From assembly GCF_001590905.1 (NCBI RefSeq), contig NZ_BCTT01000006.1, positions 186,001 to 250,000 on the forward strand: a stretch of DNA of 64,000 bases. The letters run 5' to 3'. The position numbers and the translations under genes were made by a program. Each line of letters starts with the position of its first letter. The first letter of the stretch is position 1. A model generated the notes under the pieces. The model was not told the DNA's origin. It did no database searches and saw only the letters and a list, made by a program, of their open reading frames with translations. Shown piece by piece: positions 16,682-26,501 of the stretch. Source of the DNA: Serratia grimesii NBRC 13537. Lineage in GTDB: Bacteria > Pseudomonadota > Gammaproteobacteria > Enterobacterales > Enterobacteriaceae.

Positions 16682-18880
16682 ATGGCGCTCTCCCCCGCAG
16701 TTAAAGATCAGATTGGCCAGTGGTACAAAGCCCTGCAGCAACAAATACCGGATTTTATTTCCCGTGCACCGCAACGGCAGATGATCGCCGAAGTCGCTAA
16801 AACGCTGGCGGGTGATTATTCACGCCACTTGGCGATTGAAGCACCCACTGGTGTAGGAAAAACCTTGTCGTACCTGATCCCGGGGATCGCCGTTGGTCGT
16901 GCCGAAAGTAAACCCTTGGTGGTCAGTACTGCCAACGTGGCGCTACAGGATCAGATCTACAGCAAGGATTTACCGCTGCTGAAGAAGATCATTCCCGATC
17001 TGAAGTTTACCGGCGCTTTTGGCCGTGGCCGCTATGTTTGCCCACGTAATTTAGCGGCACTGAGCACGGACGTCAGCGAGCAGGGCGATCTGACACTGTT
17101 TTTGGATGACGAACTGGCGCCTTCCAGCGGTGAAGAGCAAGCGTTATGCCAAAAACTCAGCAAAGCACTCAGTCGCCATGAGTGGGACGGATTGCGCGAT
17201 CACTATCAGTTGTCGATTGACGATCCACTGTGGATCAAGCTGAGTACCGATAAAGCCAACTGCCTGGGGCGCAATTGCCACTATATCCGTGAATGCCCGT
17301 TTTATATTGCCCGCAAAGAGATTGAAACTGCCGATGTGGTCGTGGCTAACCATGCGCTGGTGATGGCGGCATTGGAAACCGAATCGGTGCTGCCGAATCC
17401 GAAAGAACTGTTGTTGGTGCTAGATGAAGGCCATCATCTGCCGGAAGTTGCGCGTGATGCGTTGGAGATTGACGGTGAAATTACTGCGTTGTCGACCAAT
17501 CTGCAGCTGGACATGATCGTGCGCCATGTTGAACAGTGCATGACGCAATATCGCCCCAAAAATCCACCGGGCCTGACGAACGACGAACGCTTGAAGAACC
17601 ACTGTGAAGAGATGCGTGAACTGATCCAGATCTTTGAACATCAGGTCAGCGCGTTTCTGCCGACGGATACGGTGATCGCCGAACACCGCTTTGAAATGGG
17701 TGAACTGCCAGTGGAAATGGTGGAAACCAGCGCACGCTTATTCAAACTGACGGATGCCTTACGCGGGGTGGCAGAGTTTATACTGAACGATCTCAGCGAA
17801 CAGACCGGCAAGCACGACATTGTGCGACTGCACCGTTCGATTATTCAGATGAGCCGCACCCTGGGGTATCTGGAGGCCATGAGTAAACTCTGGCGGTTAG
17901 CGGCATTAGACAAGTCATCCAATGCCCCCATTTCAAAATGGGTCACGCGTGATCTGCGTGATAACGTGACGCATCTGTACTTGCACTGCGTGGGCATTCG
18001 CGTCAGCGATCAGCTGGAAAAACTGCTGTGGCGCAAGGTGCCGCACGTGGTGATCACGTCGGCGACGCTGCGTTCGTTGAACAGTTTTGCGCGTCTGCAA
18101 GAAATGAGCGGGTTGAGCGAAAAAGCCGGCGATCGTTTCGAAGCGCTGTCCTCACCGTTTAATCACGTGGAGCAGGGCAAAATTGTCATTCCGAACATGC
18201 GATTTGAACCGGCGATGGCCAATGAAGCCGAGCATCTGGAAGAAATGGCGCGCTTTTTCCGAGCTGAACAGGCCGGTGGCAAGCACAAAGGCATGCTGAT
18301 TTTGTTCAGTAGCCACCGGGCGATGCAAACCTTTCTCAGCTATGTTACGGATCTGCGCCTGATGTTGCTGGTTCAGGGCGATCAGCCGCGATACCGGTTG
18401 GTGGAAGAGCACCGTAAACGTGTCGAGAAGGGCACCGCCAGTGTGCTGGTTGGCCTGCAGTCGTTTGCCGAAGGGTTGGATTTGAAAGGTGAACTGCTGA
18501 CCCAGGTGCATATTCACAAGATTGCCTTCCCACCGATCGACAGTCCGGTGATCTTGACTGAAGGTGAGTGGCTAAAATCGCTGAAGCGTTATCCGTTTGA
18601 AGTGCAGAGCCTGCCGAGCGCCTCCTTTAACCTGATCCAACAGGTGGGGCGACTGATCCGCAGCAATGAGTGCCATGGCGAGATCGTGATTTACGATCGC
18701 CGCTTGTTGACCAAAAGCTACGGTTCGCGTCTGTTGGCTGCATTGCCCGTGTTCCCCATTGAACAGCGGGAAGTTCCGGAAGCCGACAAGGCGCACAAGG
18801 CTGCGCTCAAATCCGCCGCAGCGGCGGAGAAAAAAGACAAAAAGCGTAAGAGTCCGTTTCCCCGTCGACGTACGCGTTAA
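16682..18880 (+). CDS. dinG: ATP-dependent DNA helicase DinG
   Basis: XPD-like 5'-3' helicase of 732 residues (E. coli DinG is about 716). Walker A APTGVGKT lies at about residue 54, and the four Fe-S cysteines are present (RYVC near 120 and the CLGRNC/ECPF group near 194-205). The DEGHH box is near 248, and motifs V/VI appear as VGLQSFAEGLDLKG and QQVGRLIRS. It unwinds R-loops, D-loops and forked DNA. The C-terminus is a Lys/Arg-rich tail. ATG 16682 matches the start of E. coli DinG. No LexA box is evident in the 60 bases upstream, unlike E. coli. Confidence 0.96.
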   Translation: MALSPAVKDQIGQWYKALQQQIPDFISRAPQRQMIAEVAKTLAGDYSRHLAIEAPTGVGKTLSYLIPGIAVGRAESKPLVVSTANVALQDQIYSKDLPLLKKIIPDLKFTGAFGRGRYVCPRNLAALSTDVSEQGDLTLFLDDELAPSSGEEQALCQKLSKALSRHEWDGLRDHYQLSIDDPLWIKLSTDKANCLGRNCHYIRECPFYIARKEIETADVVVANHALVMAALETESVLPNPKELLLVLDEGHHLPEVARDALEIDGEITALSTNLQLDMIVRHVEQCMTQYRPKNPPGLTNDERLKNHCEEMRELIQIFEHQVSAFLPTDTVIAEHRFEMGELPVEMVETSARLFKLTDALRGVAEFILNDLSEQTGKHDIVRLHRSIIQMSRTLGYLEAMSKLWRLAALDKSSNAPISKWVTRDLRDNVTHLYLHCVGIRVSDQLEKLLWRKVPHVVITSATLRSLNSFARLQEMSGLSEKAGDRFEALSSPFNHVEQGKIVIPNMRFEPAMANEAEHLEEMARFFRAEQAGGKHKGMLILFSSHRAMQTFLSYVTDLRLMLLVQGDQPRYRLVEEHRKRVEKGTASVLVGLQSFAEGLDLKGELLTQVHIHKIAFPPIDSPVILTEGEWLKSLKRYPFEVQSLPSASFNLIQQVGRLIRSNECHGEIVIYDRRLLTKSYGSRLLAALPVFPIEQREVPEADKAHKAALKSAAAAEKKDKKRKSPFPRRRTR

Positions 18881-19315
18881 TCAAAGCAACGGTGGCAGGC
18901 GGCGCTTCACTGGCGTGGTTTTGACGATGGAGGTGTTGCTCTGCGCCCGCTCGGCCAGTTGATCGAGGATCTGGTCGAGCTGCTCCATAGAATGTGCCAC
19001 CAACCGCACGATAAAGCAGTCTTCACCAGTCACCTTGTCACACTCAATCACCTCTGGAATATCCTGAATCATCTGTTCGACCTTCTTCAGCATGCCCGGC
19101 AGCGGCTTGATGCGCACCAGTGACTGAAAAGCATAACCTAACGCCTGCAAATTGACGTTCAGCGTATAGCCCTGAATAACACCATTTTCTTCTAGCCGCC
19201 GCAGGCGCTCGGAAGTGCTGGGCGACGACAGTCCCACGCTGGCGCTGAGGGTTTTGAGCGATACTCTTGCATCCTCAGCAACCAGCGTCAGGATCTGGCG
19301 ATCTATATCATCCAT
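18881..19315 (-). CDS. Lrp/AsnC family transcriptional regulator
   Basis: A 144-residue feast/famine regulator. It has an N-terminal helix-turn-helix (DDIDRQILTLVAEDARVSLK to SSPSTSERLRRLEENGVI) and a C-terminal RAM ligand-binding domain (VECDKVTGEDCFIVRLVAHS). ATG at 19315 is chosen because AGAGGG precedes it and it gives the standard family N-terminus; the frame extends upstream but with unrelated sequence. It is divergent from an EamA exporter 135 bases away, so it probably activates that exporter in response to an amino acid. Its stop codon abuts that of dinG. Confidence 0.87.
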   Translation of the reverse strand: MDDIDRQILTLVAEDARVSLKTLSASVGLSSPSTSERLRRLEENGVIQGYTLNVNLQALGYAFQSLVRIKPLPGMLKKVEQMIQDIPEVIECDKVTGEDCFIVRLVAHSMEQLDQILDQLAERAQSNTSIVKTTPVKRRLPPLL

Positions 19316-19450
19316 ATACCCTCTATTAGGTAATTTTTGTTTTATGCCTTCGATAAAAAGGCAGTTAAGCATATTGTCCTTTTTTATGCCATGGAATCCT
19401 GCACGGCAAAGTCGCATGCTAAGCATATGGGCTTATTTGAGGAAACGACG

Positions 19451-20365
19451 ATGAATGCAGAGATAAAACGTGGCTCGCTGGAAATGATTGCCGCAATGCT
19501 GATTTCCGGCACCATTGGCTGGTTTGTGCTGATGTCCGGTCAACCGGTGATTAATGTGGTGTTTTGGCGCTGTGCCGTGGGCGCACTGGTGCTGCTGGCA
19601 ATCTGTGCCGCACTCGGTCAGCTGCGACGTGATGTTTTAACGCGGACCACCTTGCTGTTGGCGATTGCCGGCGGCGTTGCATTGGTGGTCAACTGGTTGC
19701 TGCTGTTTGCAGCTTATTCTTATGCGTCGATCTCCATTGCTACCGCGGTGTATAACACCCAACCTTTTATGTTGGTGGCACTGGGCGCGCTGTTTCTGGG
19801 AGAGAAACTGACAGCCCGTAAGCTGTTATGGCTGGTCTTGGCGTTTGTCGGCATGATGCTGGTGGTACTGGCACAGCCTAAGCAGCTGGGTGGTCAGAGC
19901 AACTACCTGATGGGAATTCTGCTGTCGTTGGGGGCGGCATTTTTTTATGCGCTGATGGCGCTGGCCGCCAAACGGCTGAAAGGGACGCCACCGCACCTGA
20001 TTGCGCTGATCCAGGTCACGGTCGGCGTGGTGATGTTGTTGCCGTGGGTTGATTTCCACGCGTCAGCCAGTGCTGGGCAATGGGGAATGCTGGTGACGCT
20101 TGGCGTATTACACACCGGACTCATGTATGTGTTGCTGTATGGTGCGATCCAAAAGTTGCCAACCAACCTGATTGGTTCGCTGTCGTTTATTTATCCGGTC
20201 GCCGCTATGTTGGTTGATCGGTTGGCGTTTGGTCATCGGTTGGTCGCGCTTCAATTTGCCGGCGCCGCGATCATCTTGCTGGCTGCCGCAGGCATGAACG
20301 TGTTGGGTGAGCGTCGCCTGCGGCTAACGGCGATGCGAGACAGCAAGCAGGCACCCGAACAGTGA
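19451..20365 (+). CDS. EamA/DMT family exporter
   Basis: Ten-helix drug/metabolite transporter of 304 residues with two EamA repeats. It contains the typical segment YASISIATAVYNTQPFMLVA and the second-repeat GLMYVLLYGAIQKLPTNLIG. ATG at 19451 follows GAGGA at a good spacing. It is divergent from the Lrp/AsnC regulator, a pairing typical of amino-acid exporters. Its 3' end overlaps the end of the convergent MFS gene by 42 bases. Substrate unproven. Confidence 0.83.
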   Translation: MNAEIKRGSLEMIAAMLISGTIGWFVLMSGQPVINVVFWRCAVGALVLLAICAALGQLRRDVLTRTTLLLAIAGGVALVVNWLLLFAAYSYASISIATAVYNTQPFMLVALGALFLGEKLTARKLLWLVLAFVGMMLVVLAQPKQLGGQSNYLMGILLSLGAAFFYALMALAAKRLKGTPPHLIALIQVTVGVVMLLPWVDFHASASAGQWGMLVTLGVLHTGLMYVLLYGAIQKLPTNLIGSLSFIYPVAAMLVDRLAFGHRLVALQFAGAAIILLAAAGMNVLGERRLRLTAMRDSKQAPEQ

Positions 20366-21676
20366 TAGCGCCAGCAGCAACAGCATCACGGCTTGGTAGC
20401 CATAGATTGGATAAATCAGTGCCGCCAGGGCCAGTCCGACCGCGCCACCAAGATTGTGCAGCGTCCAGGTGACCCCCAATGCACCGCCGCTTTGCGCTTC
20501 GCTGACGGTGCTCAGCGTTGCCAGCACTAATGGACCGAGGATGCATCCCCATCCCAGTCCCATGAGGGCAAAGGCTCCGAGCAATAAGGGGAGCGGACTG
20601 TCGGCGTTAAACTGACTTTGCAGTGCGGCAGAAGCGGCCAAAGCGGCAAAACCGAGGACCAACGCCGGCTGTGGGCCGGACTTATCCACCCACCTGCCGA
20701 CCCAAGGCGAAATCAATGCCATGACGGCAGTTGTCGGCAGCAGTAGCAACCCTAGCATCACGCCCTCATAATGGCGGGTGTTTTCCAGATAAATGGGCAT
20801 CAGGAAGAAGGCGGCGCAGTAGAAGAAGGCTAACAATGCGCTTAACAGACAGACACGCAATAACGCCGGATGCTGCAATAGCGTTAAGGGTACCAATGGA
20901 GAATGCGCCTTACGTTCGACCGGTAACAGCAGGAGCAACGCAGCCGCCGCTAATGACGTCGTGAGCAACGTTTTCATGCTCAGCCACCCCCACTGACCAC
21001 CTTGGCTGATGGACAGCAGCAGCCCAGCGAGACCAATCACCAGCAATAATAGGCCAGTAATATCCAACCTTGCGCTTTGCTGTACGCGAGATTCCTGCAC
21101 CGTGCTCAGGCAGAAGGCGAAACTCAGCGCGATCAGCGGTACGTTCAACAAAAAGACCCAGCGCCAGCCAAGTGTGCCGACCAACAGGCCACCGGCGACC
21201 GGACCGATTGCCAGCCCCAGACCGTTAACCGCCAATAAAATGCCAATTGCGCGACCGCGCTGCTGTGGTGGCCAGGCATCTGCGACAATGGCGGTGGTGG
21301 CGGTATACAACACTGCGCAAGCCGCGCCCTGTACAAAGCGCCAAACATTAAGATGTTCAACACTGCCCGCCAGCCCGGCCCCCAGTGATGCCCCGGCGAA
21401 AACCAACATCCCGCAATACAGTACCCGTCGACGACCGTACAGATCTGCCAGTCGCCCGGCGCTGACCATAAAGGCGCACAATGCCATTACGAACAGCGTC
21501 ATTACCCATTGCACCTGACTCAAAGGGGCTGCCAATTCGCGCTGAATGGCGGGAATGGTGGTATTGACGATAGTGAAATCGATGCAGCCCAAAAAGCTGG
21601 CGATACTGATGCCAATCAGCAGCCGCCACAGGCGCGGTGTACTGGTGTCGGTCAGAAGTTCGCTGCGTTCGCTCAT
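20324..21676 (-). CDS. MFS transporter, DHA2 type
   Basis: A 450-residue major-facilitator exporter. It starts with the family hallmark SFLGCIDFTIVNTTIPAIQR in helix 1 and has motif A as GRLADLYGRRRVL. The motif C-like stretch NGLGLAIGPVAGGLLVG is also present. Twelve to fourteen hydrophobic segments are visible. It is divergent from the LysR gene at 21790, its likely regulator. The natural substrate is not known; DHA2 members export drugs or metabolites. Confidence 0.85.
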   Translation of the reverse strand: MSERSELLTDTSTPRLWRLLIGISIASFLGCIDFTIVNTTIPAIQRELAAPLSQVQWVMTLFVMALCAFMVSAGRLADLYGRRRVLYCGMLVFAGASLGAGLAGSVEHLNVWRFVQGAACAVLYTATTAIVADAWPPQQRGRAIGILLAVNGLGLAIGPVAGGLLVGTLGWRWVFLLNVPLIALSFAFCLSTVQESRVQQSARLDITGLLLLVIGLAGLLLSISQGGQWGWLSMKTLLTTSLAAAALLLLLPVERKAHSPLVPLTLLQHPALLRVCLLSALLAFFYCAAFFLMPIYLENTRHYEGVMLGLLLLPTTAVMALISPWVGRWVDKSGPQPALVLGFAALAASAALQSQFNADSPLPLLLGAFALMGLGWGCILGPLVLATLSTVSEAQSGGALGVTWTLHNLGGAVGLALAALIYPIYGYQAVMLLLLALSLFGCLLAVSHRR

Positions 21677-21789
21677 CGGGTATTTCCTCGGTTAAAAAGC
21701 GTGTGTTCAGTTTACTCAGTGCTTGTTATAGCCAGTGGCGGTGTTTCATCGTTTAATAGGCGAATTAATATCGTCAATGAGAGGTCAGC

Positions 21790-22704
21790 ATGATTTCCAG
21801 CGAACGGCTACATGCGATCCGCGCTTTTGTACAGGCGGTGCAAGCGGGGGGTTTTAGTCGTGCAGCAGAGCAATTGGGTCTTTCCCGTTCCACCGTGGGG
21901 AAAGCGGTAGCGCGATTGGAACAGCGGTTGCAGGTACGGTTATTTCAACGCACTACCCGCAGTCTGTCATTGACTGACGAAGGGCAGCTGTTTTATGACG
22001 ATTGCCTAAAAGCATTAGCAGCGCTGGAAGCGGCGGAAAGTCATCTCGCAGCCAGAGCCCACACGCCAGAAGGGCGATTGCGAGTATCGCTACCGGTATT
22101 GTTCGGCCAAAAGTGGGTGATGCCACCGCTATTGTCGCTGGCGGATCGTTACCCTCAGTTGCAGATCGATGCGCTGTTTTCCAATCGTACAGTTGATCTG
22201 GCGGAAGAGGGGATCGATCTGGCGGTACGTATCGGTTCACCAGGCGATGCTGCGGCGATCACTGCCCGCCAATTAGGGGAGCAACAACAAATATTGTGTG
22301 CAGCTCCGTCGTATCTAGCAAGGCAAAGGGAGCCAGATACGGTGGCTGCGTTATTGCAGTATCAGGCGGTTGGTCTGTTACGAGATGGGCGCAGCCCTCC
22401 CTGGCAGTTAACGGATGAACGGGGAAAAGTGCAACGACTGACGCTGCCGACCCGTTTGCGGTTGAGCAATATGGAGGCGGTACTCAGTGCTGTTTGTGCA
22501 GGACAGGGGATTGCCATGCTACCGCGTTGGCTGGCGCACGGTGCACTCACTGCGGGGAAACTGCGAGAGATTTTGCCAGGCAGTTGTGGTGCGGGACTGG
22601 CGATTAACGTGGTGTGGCTGAAAGGCACGACTATGCCGCTACGGGTACGAGTGGCCATTGACGCTCTGCTGTCGGCTTTCACTCCCAAAGCACCGTGGCA
22701 ATGA
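21790..22704 (+). CDS. LysR family transcriptional regulator
   Basis: A 304-residue regulator with an N-terminal winged helix (residues about 5-62, including GGFSRAAEQLGLSRSTVGKA) and a C-terminal effector domain (PVLFGQKWVMPPLLSLADRY). It lies 113 bases from the divergent MFS exporter and 73 bases before a LysE exporter on the same strand. Either or both could be targets; the divergent one is the usual choice. Confidence 0.85.
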   Translation: MISSERLHAIRAFVQAVQAGGFSRAAEQLGLSRSTVGKAVARLEQRLQVRLFQRTTRSLSLTDEGQLFYDDCLKALAALEAAESHLAARAHTPEGRLRVSLPVLFGQKWVMPPLLSLADRYPQLQIDALFSNRTVDLAEEGIDLAVRIGSPGDAAAITARQLGEQQQILCAAPSYLARQREPDTVAALLQYQAVGLLRDGRSPPWQLTDERGKVQRLTLPTRLRLSNMEAVLSAVCAGQGIAMLPRWLAHGALTAGKLREILPGSCGAGLAINVVWLKGTTMPLRVRVAIDALLSAFTPKAPWQ

Positions 22705-22777
22705 TTTAGCGCTGGCAAAAGACGGCGGTATAGCTATGATAAAACCTGCCCCCAGCCCTATTGCACTTAGGTGATTA

Positions 22778-23407
22778 ATGATTGATATTTCAACAATTTT
22801 GTTGTTTTCTGGCGCCTGCCTTGCGTTAACGATAACCCCAGGCCCGGATATGCTGCTGATCGCATCGCGCAGTGTCAGCCAAGGGCGTCGAGCCGGTTTT
22901 GCCTCACTGGCAGGTATCCAACTTGGTACCTACTGCCATGCTTTGACGGCAGCGCTGGGTCTGTCGCAACTGTTCGTTGCAGTACCGCTGGCCTACGATA
23001 CGGTGCGGCTACTTGGGGCGGCCTATTTACTGTATTTGGCATGGAAAACGTTAGGTTCTGGCAGCAGTTTGCAGGCATCTGCTGGATTAACGGCAGTACC
23101 AACCGTCCGTATTTTCCGGCAAGGATTGTTCACCAATATCCTCAATCCCAAAATGGCGCTGTTCGTTTTGGCCCTGTTTCCACAGTTTATCGATCCGCAT
23201 GCCGGTTCACTGGTGGCGCAAATGTTGCTGCTGGCGACAGTGCTAAATCTGGTGGGCTTGGTGATAAACGGCGGGCTGATCATGGCGGTCAGCAGCATGA
23301 AAAGTCGCTTTGTTGGCCGCCAATTCAGTGCCCGTTGGCCGAACTATCTGCTAAGCAGTGTGTTCGCCGGGTTGGCCTGCAAGTTGATTTTTGACAGCCG
23401 TAAATAG
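22778..23407 (+). CDS. LysE family translocator (amino acid exporter)
   Basis: A 209-residue inner-membrane exporter with about six hydrophobic segments and the RhtB/LysE signature near the N-terminus (LTITPGPDMLLIASRSVSQG), then GAAYLLYLAWKTLGSG and GLFTNILNPKMALFVLALFP. Members export amino acids such as homoserine, threonine or lysine; this substrate is unknown. It is preceded by a LysR regulator gene on the same strand and ends two bases before a convergent XRE gene. Confidence 0.87.
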   Translation: MIDISTILLFSGACLALTITPGPDMLLIASRSVSQGRRAGFASLAGIQLGTYCHALTAALGLSQLFVAVPLAYDTVRLLGAAYLLYLAWKTLGSGSSLQASAGLTAVPTVRIFRQGLFTNILNPKMALFVLALFPQFIDPHAGSLVAQMLLLATVLNLVGLVINGGLIMAVSSMKSRFVGRQFSARWPNYLLSSVFAGLACKLIFDSRK

Positions 23408-23409
23408 CC

Positions 23410-24246
23410 TTACACCTGCAATAATGCCTCAAACGCCGCGCTGGTCGGGCATTGCGCCAGCGCGCTGTACATCACCAATCGCAAATGATTTTCCTCATCG
23501 ACAATAAACGACGCATGTTCAAAAGTCACCTGACCGGCACCAGGGACATTGAACGTGCGCTCTCCCTGACAACGGCCGTGAATGTCATGTTGTTGCCACA
23601 GTTGACGAAACTGTGGTGAGACCTGTTCCAGCGCCTGTACCCGTTGTTGCATGGTGGCGTCCTCCGGGGCGCGGGCGTAGTCACGACGAAAGCTGGCAAG
23701 GATTTGTGGCGCTTGCGCCTGCCATTCCACCAGTCGCTGGTTGAGGTGTGGATCGGCGAACAGCATCCACAGCATGTTGCGTTGTTCTGCCGGGCGATCG
23801 CCAATGGCGAACAGTCGCTCTGCCGCAGGGTTCCAGGCAATGATGTCCCAACTTAGGTTCATGACGTAAGCCGGGCGAAGTTGCAGGTCGTCCAGCAGGC
23901 GACGTACCAGTGGCGACACCTGGCACCATTGATGACCGACCGGTACTGGCGGGCGTTGATGCGCCAGCAAAAACAGATGATAACGCGCGGTTGCATCCAG
24001 CTTCAGTACGCGTGCCAGGTTCTCCAGAAAATCCACCGATACGTTGATTTCCCGTCCTTGCTCCAGCCAGGTGTACCAAGTGAGGCCGACGCCTGCCAGC
24101 GCGGCGACCTCTTCACGCCGCAGCCCCGGCGTACGGCGTCGGGTGCCGCTCGGCAAACCGACAGCCTGCGGTGACAATTTTTCGCGCTTTTGACGCAGAA
24201 AATCCGCCAGATCCTGACGGGTTCGGTTGAGGGTACGCGGCGGCAT
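23410..24246 (-). CDS. XRE family regulator with MmyB-like ligand domain
   Basis: A 278-residue regulator. The N-terminal helix-turn-helix contains RRTPGLRREEVAALAGVGLT and WYTWLEQGREINVS, the usual signature of this family, which is common near exporters and dehydrogenases. A C-terminal PAS-like MmyB domain (LSWDIIAWNPAAERLFA, FRQLWQQHDIHGR) probably binds a fatty-acid-like or other small ligand. ATG at 24246 gives the conserved start MPPRTLNRTRQDL; a longer frame to 24315 is less likely. It is divergent from an MFS exporter 100 bases away, its probable target. Confidence 0.85.
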   Translation of the reverse strand: MPPRTLNRTRQDLADFLRQKREKLSPQAVGLPSGTRRRTPGLRREEVAALAGVGLTWYTWLEQGREINVSVDFLENLARVLKLDATARYHLFLLAHQRPPVPVGHQWCQVSPLVRRLLDDLQLRPAYVMNLSWDIIAWNPAAERLFAIGDRPAEQRNMLWMLFADPHLNQRLVEWQAQAPQILASFRRDYARAPEDATMQQRVQALEQVSPQFRQLWQQHDIHGRCQGERTFNVPGAGQVTFEHASFIVDEENHLRLVMYSALAQCPTSAAFEALLQV

Positions 24247-24346
24247 AGCGACTGTCCTGTTGTTCTTAGTAATAGTATAACTGGCTATATAGTAACAGTT
24301 TAGGACATGTTCCATACTGCTGCCATCTCAATATTTGGAGGCATTT

Positions 24347-25768
24347 ATGGAACAGTCATTAGCAGATGGCGAGCGTGGCCTGGTGGGGTTGCCGGTGTTG
24401 CTGTTGGGGGGCTTTGTTACCGTATTCGACTTGTTCGTGGTGAACGTGGCAGCACCGGTCATTCAGCAGCAGTTCGCTGCTGATTTTGCCAGTATAGGGC
24501 TGATTATTGCCGGCTATGAGTTGGCCTTTGGCGTGTTATTGATTGCGGGCGGCCGTCTGGGGGACCGTTTTGGTCGACGCCGCATGTTCAGCCTCGGTAT
24601 GCTGGGGTTTACGCTGGCGTCGGCATTGTGTGGTGTAGCGGCGTCTCTCCCCATGCTGATCACCGCGCGTTTTCTGCAGGGGGCGATGGCGGCACTGTTG
24701 TTTCCGCAGATCTATGCGCTGCTGCGTGTGTTGTACGGCCCACACCAGCGGCGGCGTGCTTTTGCCTGGTTGGGGATGACCTTGGGGCTGGCCGCTATTT
24801 TGGGTCAGATCTTCGGTGGCTTCATTATTGAAGCCAATATTTTCGGCAGCGGTTGGCGCATGATTTTTCTGATTAACGTGCCGATTGGTGCATTGGCGAT
24901 CTTGGCGGCGCGGAGCATCCCGGAAACACGTCTTGAACAGGCACAACGGTTGGATGGCATGGGATTACTGCTGGCCGCGACAGGGTTGTTACTGCTGTTA
25001 GTTCCGCTGTTGGAAGGGCCATCACGTGGTTGGCCCTGGTGGGTGTTGCCGGTATTGGCGCTGGGCCTGGGGGTGTTATGGGGTTTTATACGCTGGGAGC
25101 GTCGGACGGCGATGTGTTCTGGAGATGCGGTGTTGGACCCGGCGCTGCTTCGTCAGGGGAGTTTTGCCCCAGGTGTGCTGGTGGTACTGGCGATTTACTC
25201 GACGGCGTCTTCATTCTTTCTGTGCTTTGCCCTGTTGTTGCAGTCGGGAATGGGTCTGACGCCGTTTCAGGCAGGCAGCCTGTTTGCGCCCGCCAGCGCG
25301 GCGTTTATGTTGGCCTCATTCCTTGCCCCAACACTGGCACAACGTTGGGGAAATGGGGTATTGGCGTTCGGCGTGGTGATTTACGCCGCTGGATTAGCGC
25401 TGTTGGTCGTGCAAGTGCTTTGGGGAACCGCGTTGGCACAGCCATTGTGGTTACTGCCGGGGTTGGTGATTTTGGGTTTTGGTCAGGCGATGAGTATGAC
25501 GCCATTACTTAATCTGGTTCTCGGGCTGGTCAAGGAAGAACAAGCCGGCATGGCTGCGGGGGTGATCTCCACTGTACAGCAGATTGGCGGCGCAATGGGC
25601 ATTGCCGCCAGCGGAGCGTTTTTTGTCCCCTTGTTGGTGGGCGGCGCGGGCGCAGAACGTTATGGACAGGCGTTTGCCGGAGCGATGATCTACAACCTGT
25701 TTGCCATGGCCGTCGCCTTTGTGCTGTTAAGGTGGATCATTCAACAACAGCGCAAAGTGGCTCTTTAA
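24347..25768 (+). CDS. MFS transporter, DHA2 (EmrB/QacA-like)
   Basis: A 473-residue exporter with about fourteen hydrophobic segments. Key segments are VTVFDLFVVNVAAPVIQQQF in helix 1, motif A GRLGDRFGRRRMFS and the motif C-like GLAAILGQIFGGFIIE. ATG at 24347 follows TTGGAGG at six bases. It is divergent from the MmyB-like regulator, which likely controls it. The gene ends 62 bases before the PaiB-like gene. Substrate unknown. Confidence 0.85.
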   Translation: MEQSLADGERGLVGLPVLLLGGFVTVFDLFVVNVAAPVIQQQFAADFASIGLIIAGYELAFGVLLIAGGRLGDRFGRRRMFSLGMLGFTLASALCGVAASLPMLITARFLQGAMAALLFPQIYALLRVLYGPHQRRRAFAWLGMTLGLAAILGQIFGGFIIEANIFGSGWRMIFLINVPIGALAILAARSIPETRLEQAQRLDGMGLLLAATGLLLLLVPLLEGPSRGWPWWVLPVLALGLGVLWGFIRWERRTAMCSGDAVLDPALLRQGSFAPGVLVVLAIYSTASSFFLCFALLLQSGMGLTPFQAGSLFAPASAAFMLASFLAPTLAQRWGNGVLAFGVVIYAAGLALLVVQVLWGTALAQPLWLLPGLVILGFGQAMSMTPLLNLVLGLVKEEQAGMAAGVISTVQQIGGAMGIAASGAFFVPLLVGGAGAERYGQAFAGAMIYNLFAMAVAFVLLRWIIQQQRKVAL

Positions 25769-25830
25769 TCAACCGGTGTCGGGTGCTATTGCTATCTCAT
25801 CATTCCATTGCGTTAAGGAAGCCTGACACC

Positions 25831-26463
25831 ATGTATCAACCTGCTTCATTCCGCGACGATTGTCTGGAAAGCCAAATTGCGCTGGTGCGTGCCAACCCGT
25901 TGGGGATGCTTATTAGCCATGGGGACCAAGGCTTGGTGGCGGATCCGTTGCCATTTTTGATTGATGCCGATGAACAGGGGCATATCCGACTGCGGGCGCA
26001 CCTGTCACGTGCCAACCCACACGGGTCATTGTTGCTGAACGTGCAGGAGTGTCTGGTGGTGTTTCAGGGACGGGAAGGCTATATCTCACCGGGTTGGTAT
26101 GAAACCAAACGGCAAACCGGTAAAGCCGTACCAACCTGGAATTACAGCGTGGTACAACTGCGTGGCGTACCACGAGTGACAGAGGACGCAGGCTGGTTGC
26201 GGCAACAGTTGGACGGATTGACGGCGCTGCAAGAGGGTCGTCAACCTGAACCCTGGCATATTGACGATGCGCCTGCCAATTATATCGCCGCGCAGATTAA
26301 GGGCATTGTCGGCATTGAAATCACGGTGACCCATCGGGAAGGTAAATGGAAGATGAGCCAGAACCGGAGCGCTGAAGACGTTGACGGGGTAATCGCTGCG
26401 TTACGTGCCGGTGACGCAGCCCAACAGCAACTGGCGGATGAGGTTGAGAGACGGCGTGGATAA
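25831..26463 (+). CDS. FMN-binding split-barrel protein, PaiB family
   Basis: A 210-residue PaiB-like protein. It begins with the family start MYQPASFRDDCLESQIALVR, then SHGDQGLVADPLPFLIDADE and GYISPGWYETKRQTGKAVPT, which form an FMN-binding split barrel. It ends with the helix KMSQNRSAEDVDGVIAAL. In Bacillus PaiB acts with PaiA as a negative regulator of sporulation and protease genes; in enterobacteria the role is unclear. No PaiA-type acetyltransferase is adjacent. ATG 25831 with AAGGAA upstream was chosen over earlier in-frame codons overlapping the MFS gene. Confidence 0.85.
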   Translation: MYQPASFRDDCLESQIALVRANPLGMLISHGDQGLVADPLPFLIDADEQGHIRLRAHLSRANPHGSLLLNVQECLVVFQGREGYISPGWYETKRQTGKAVPTWNYSVVQLRGVPRVTEDAGWLRQQLDGLTALQEGRQPEPWHIDDAPANYIAAQIKGIVGIEITVTHREGKWKMSQNRSAEDVDGVIAALRAGDAAQQQLADEVERRRG

Positions 26464-26501
26464 GGTATGCTAATCCCAGACTGAATCAGGGGAAGCAGGC
26501 G

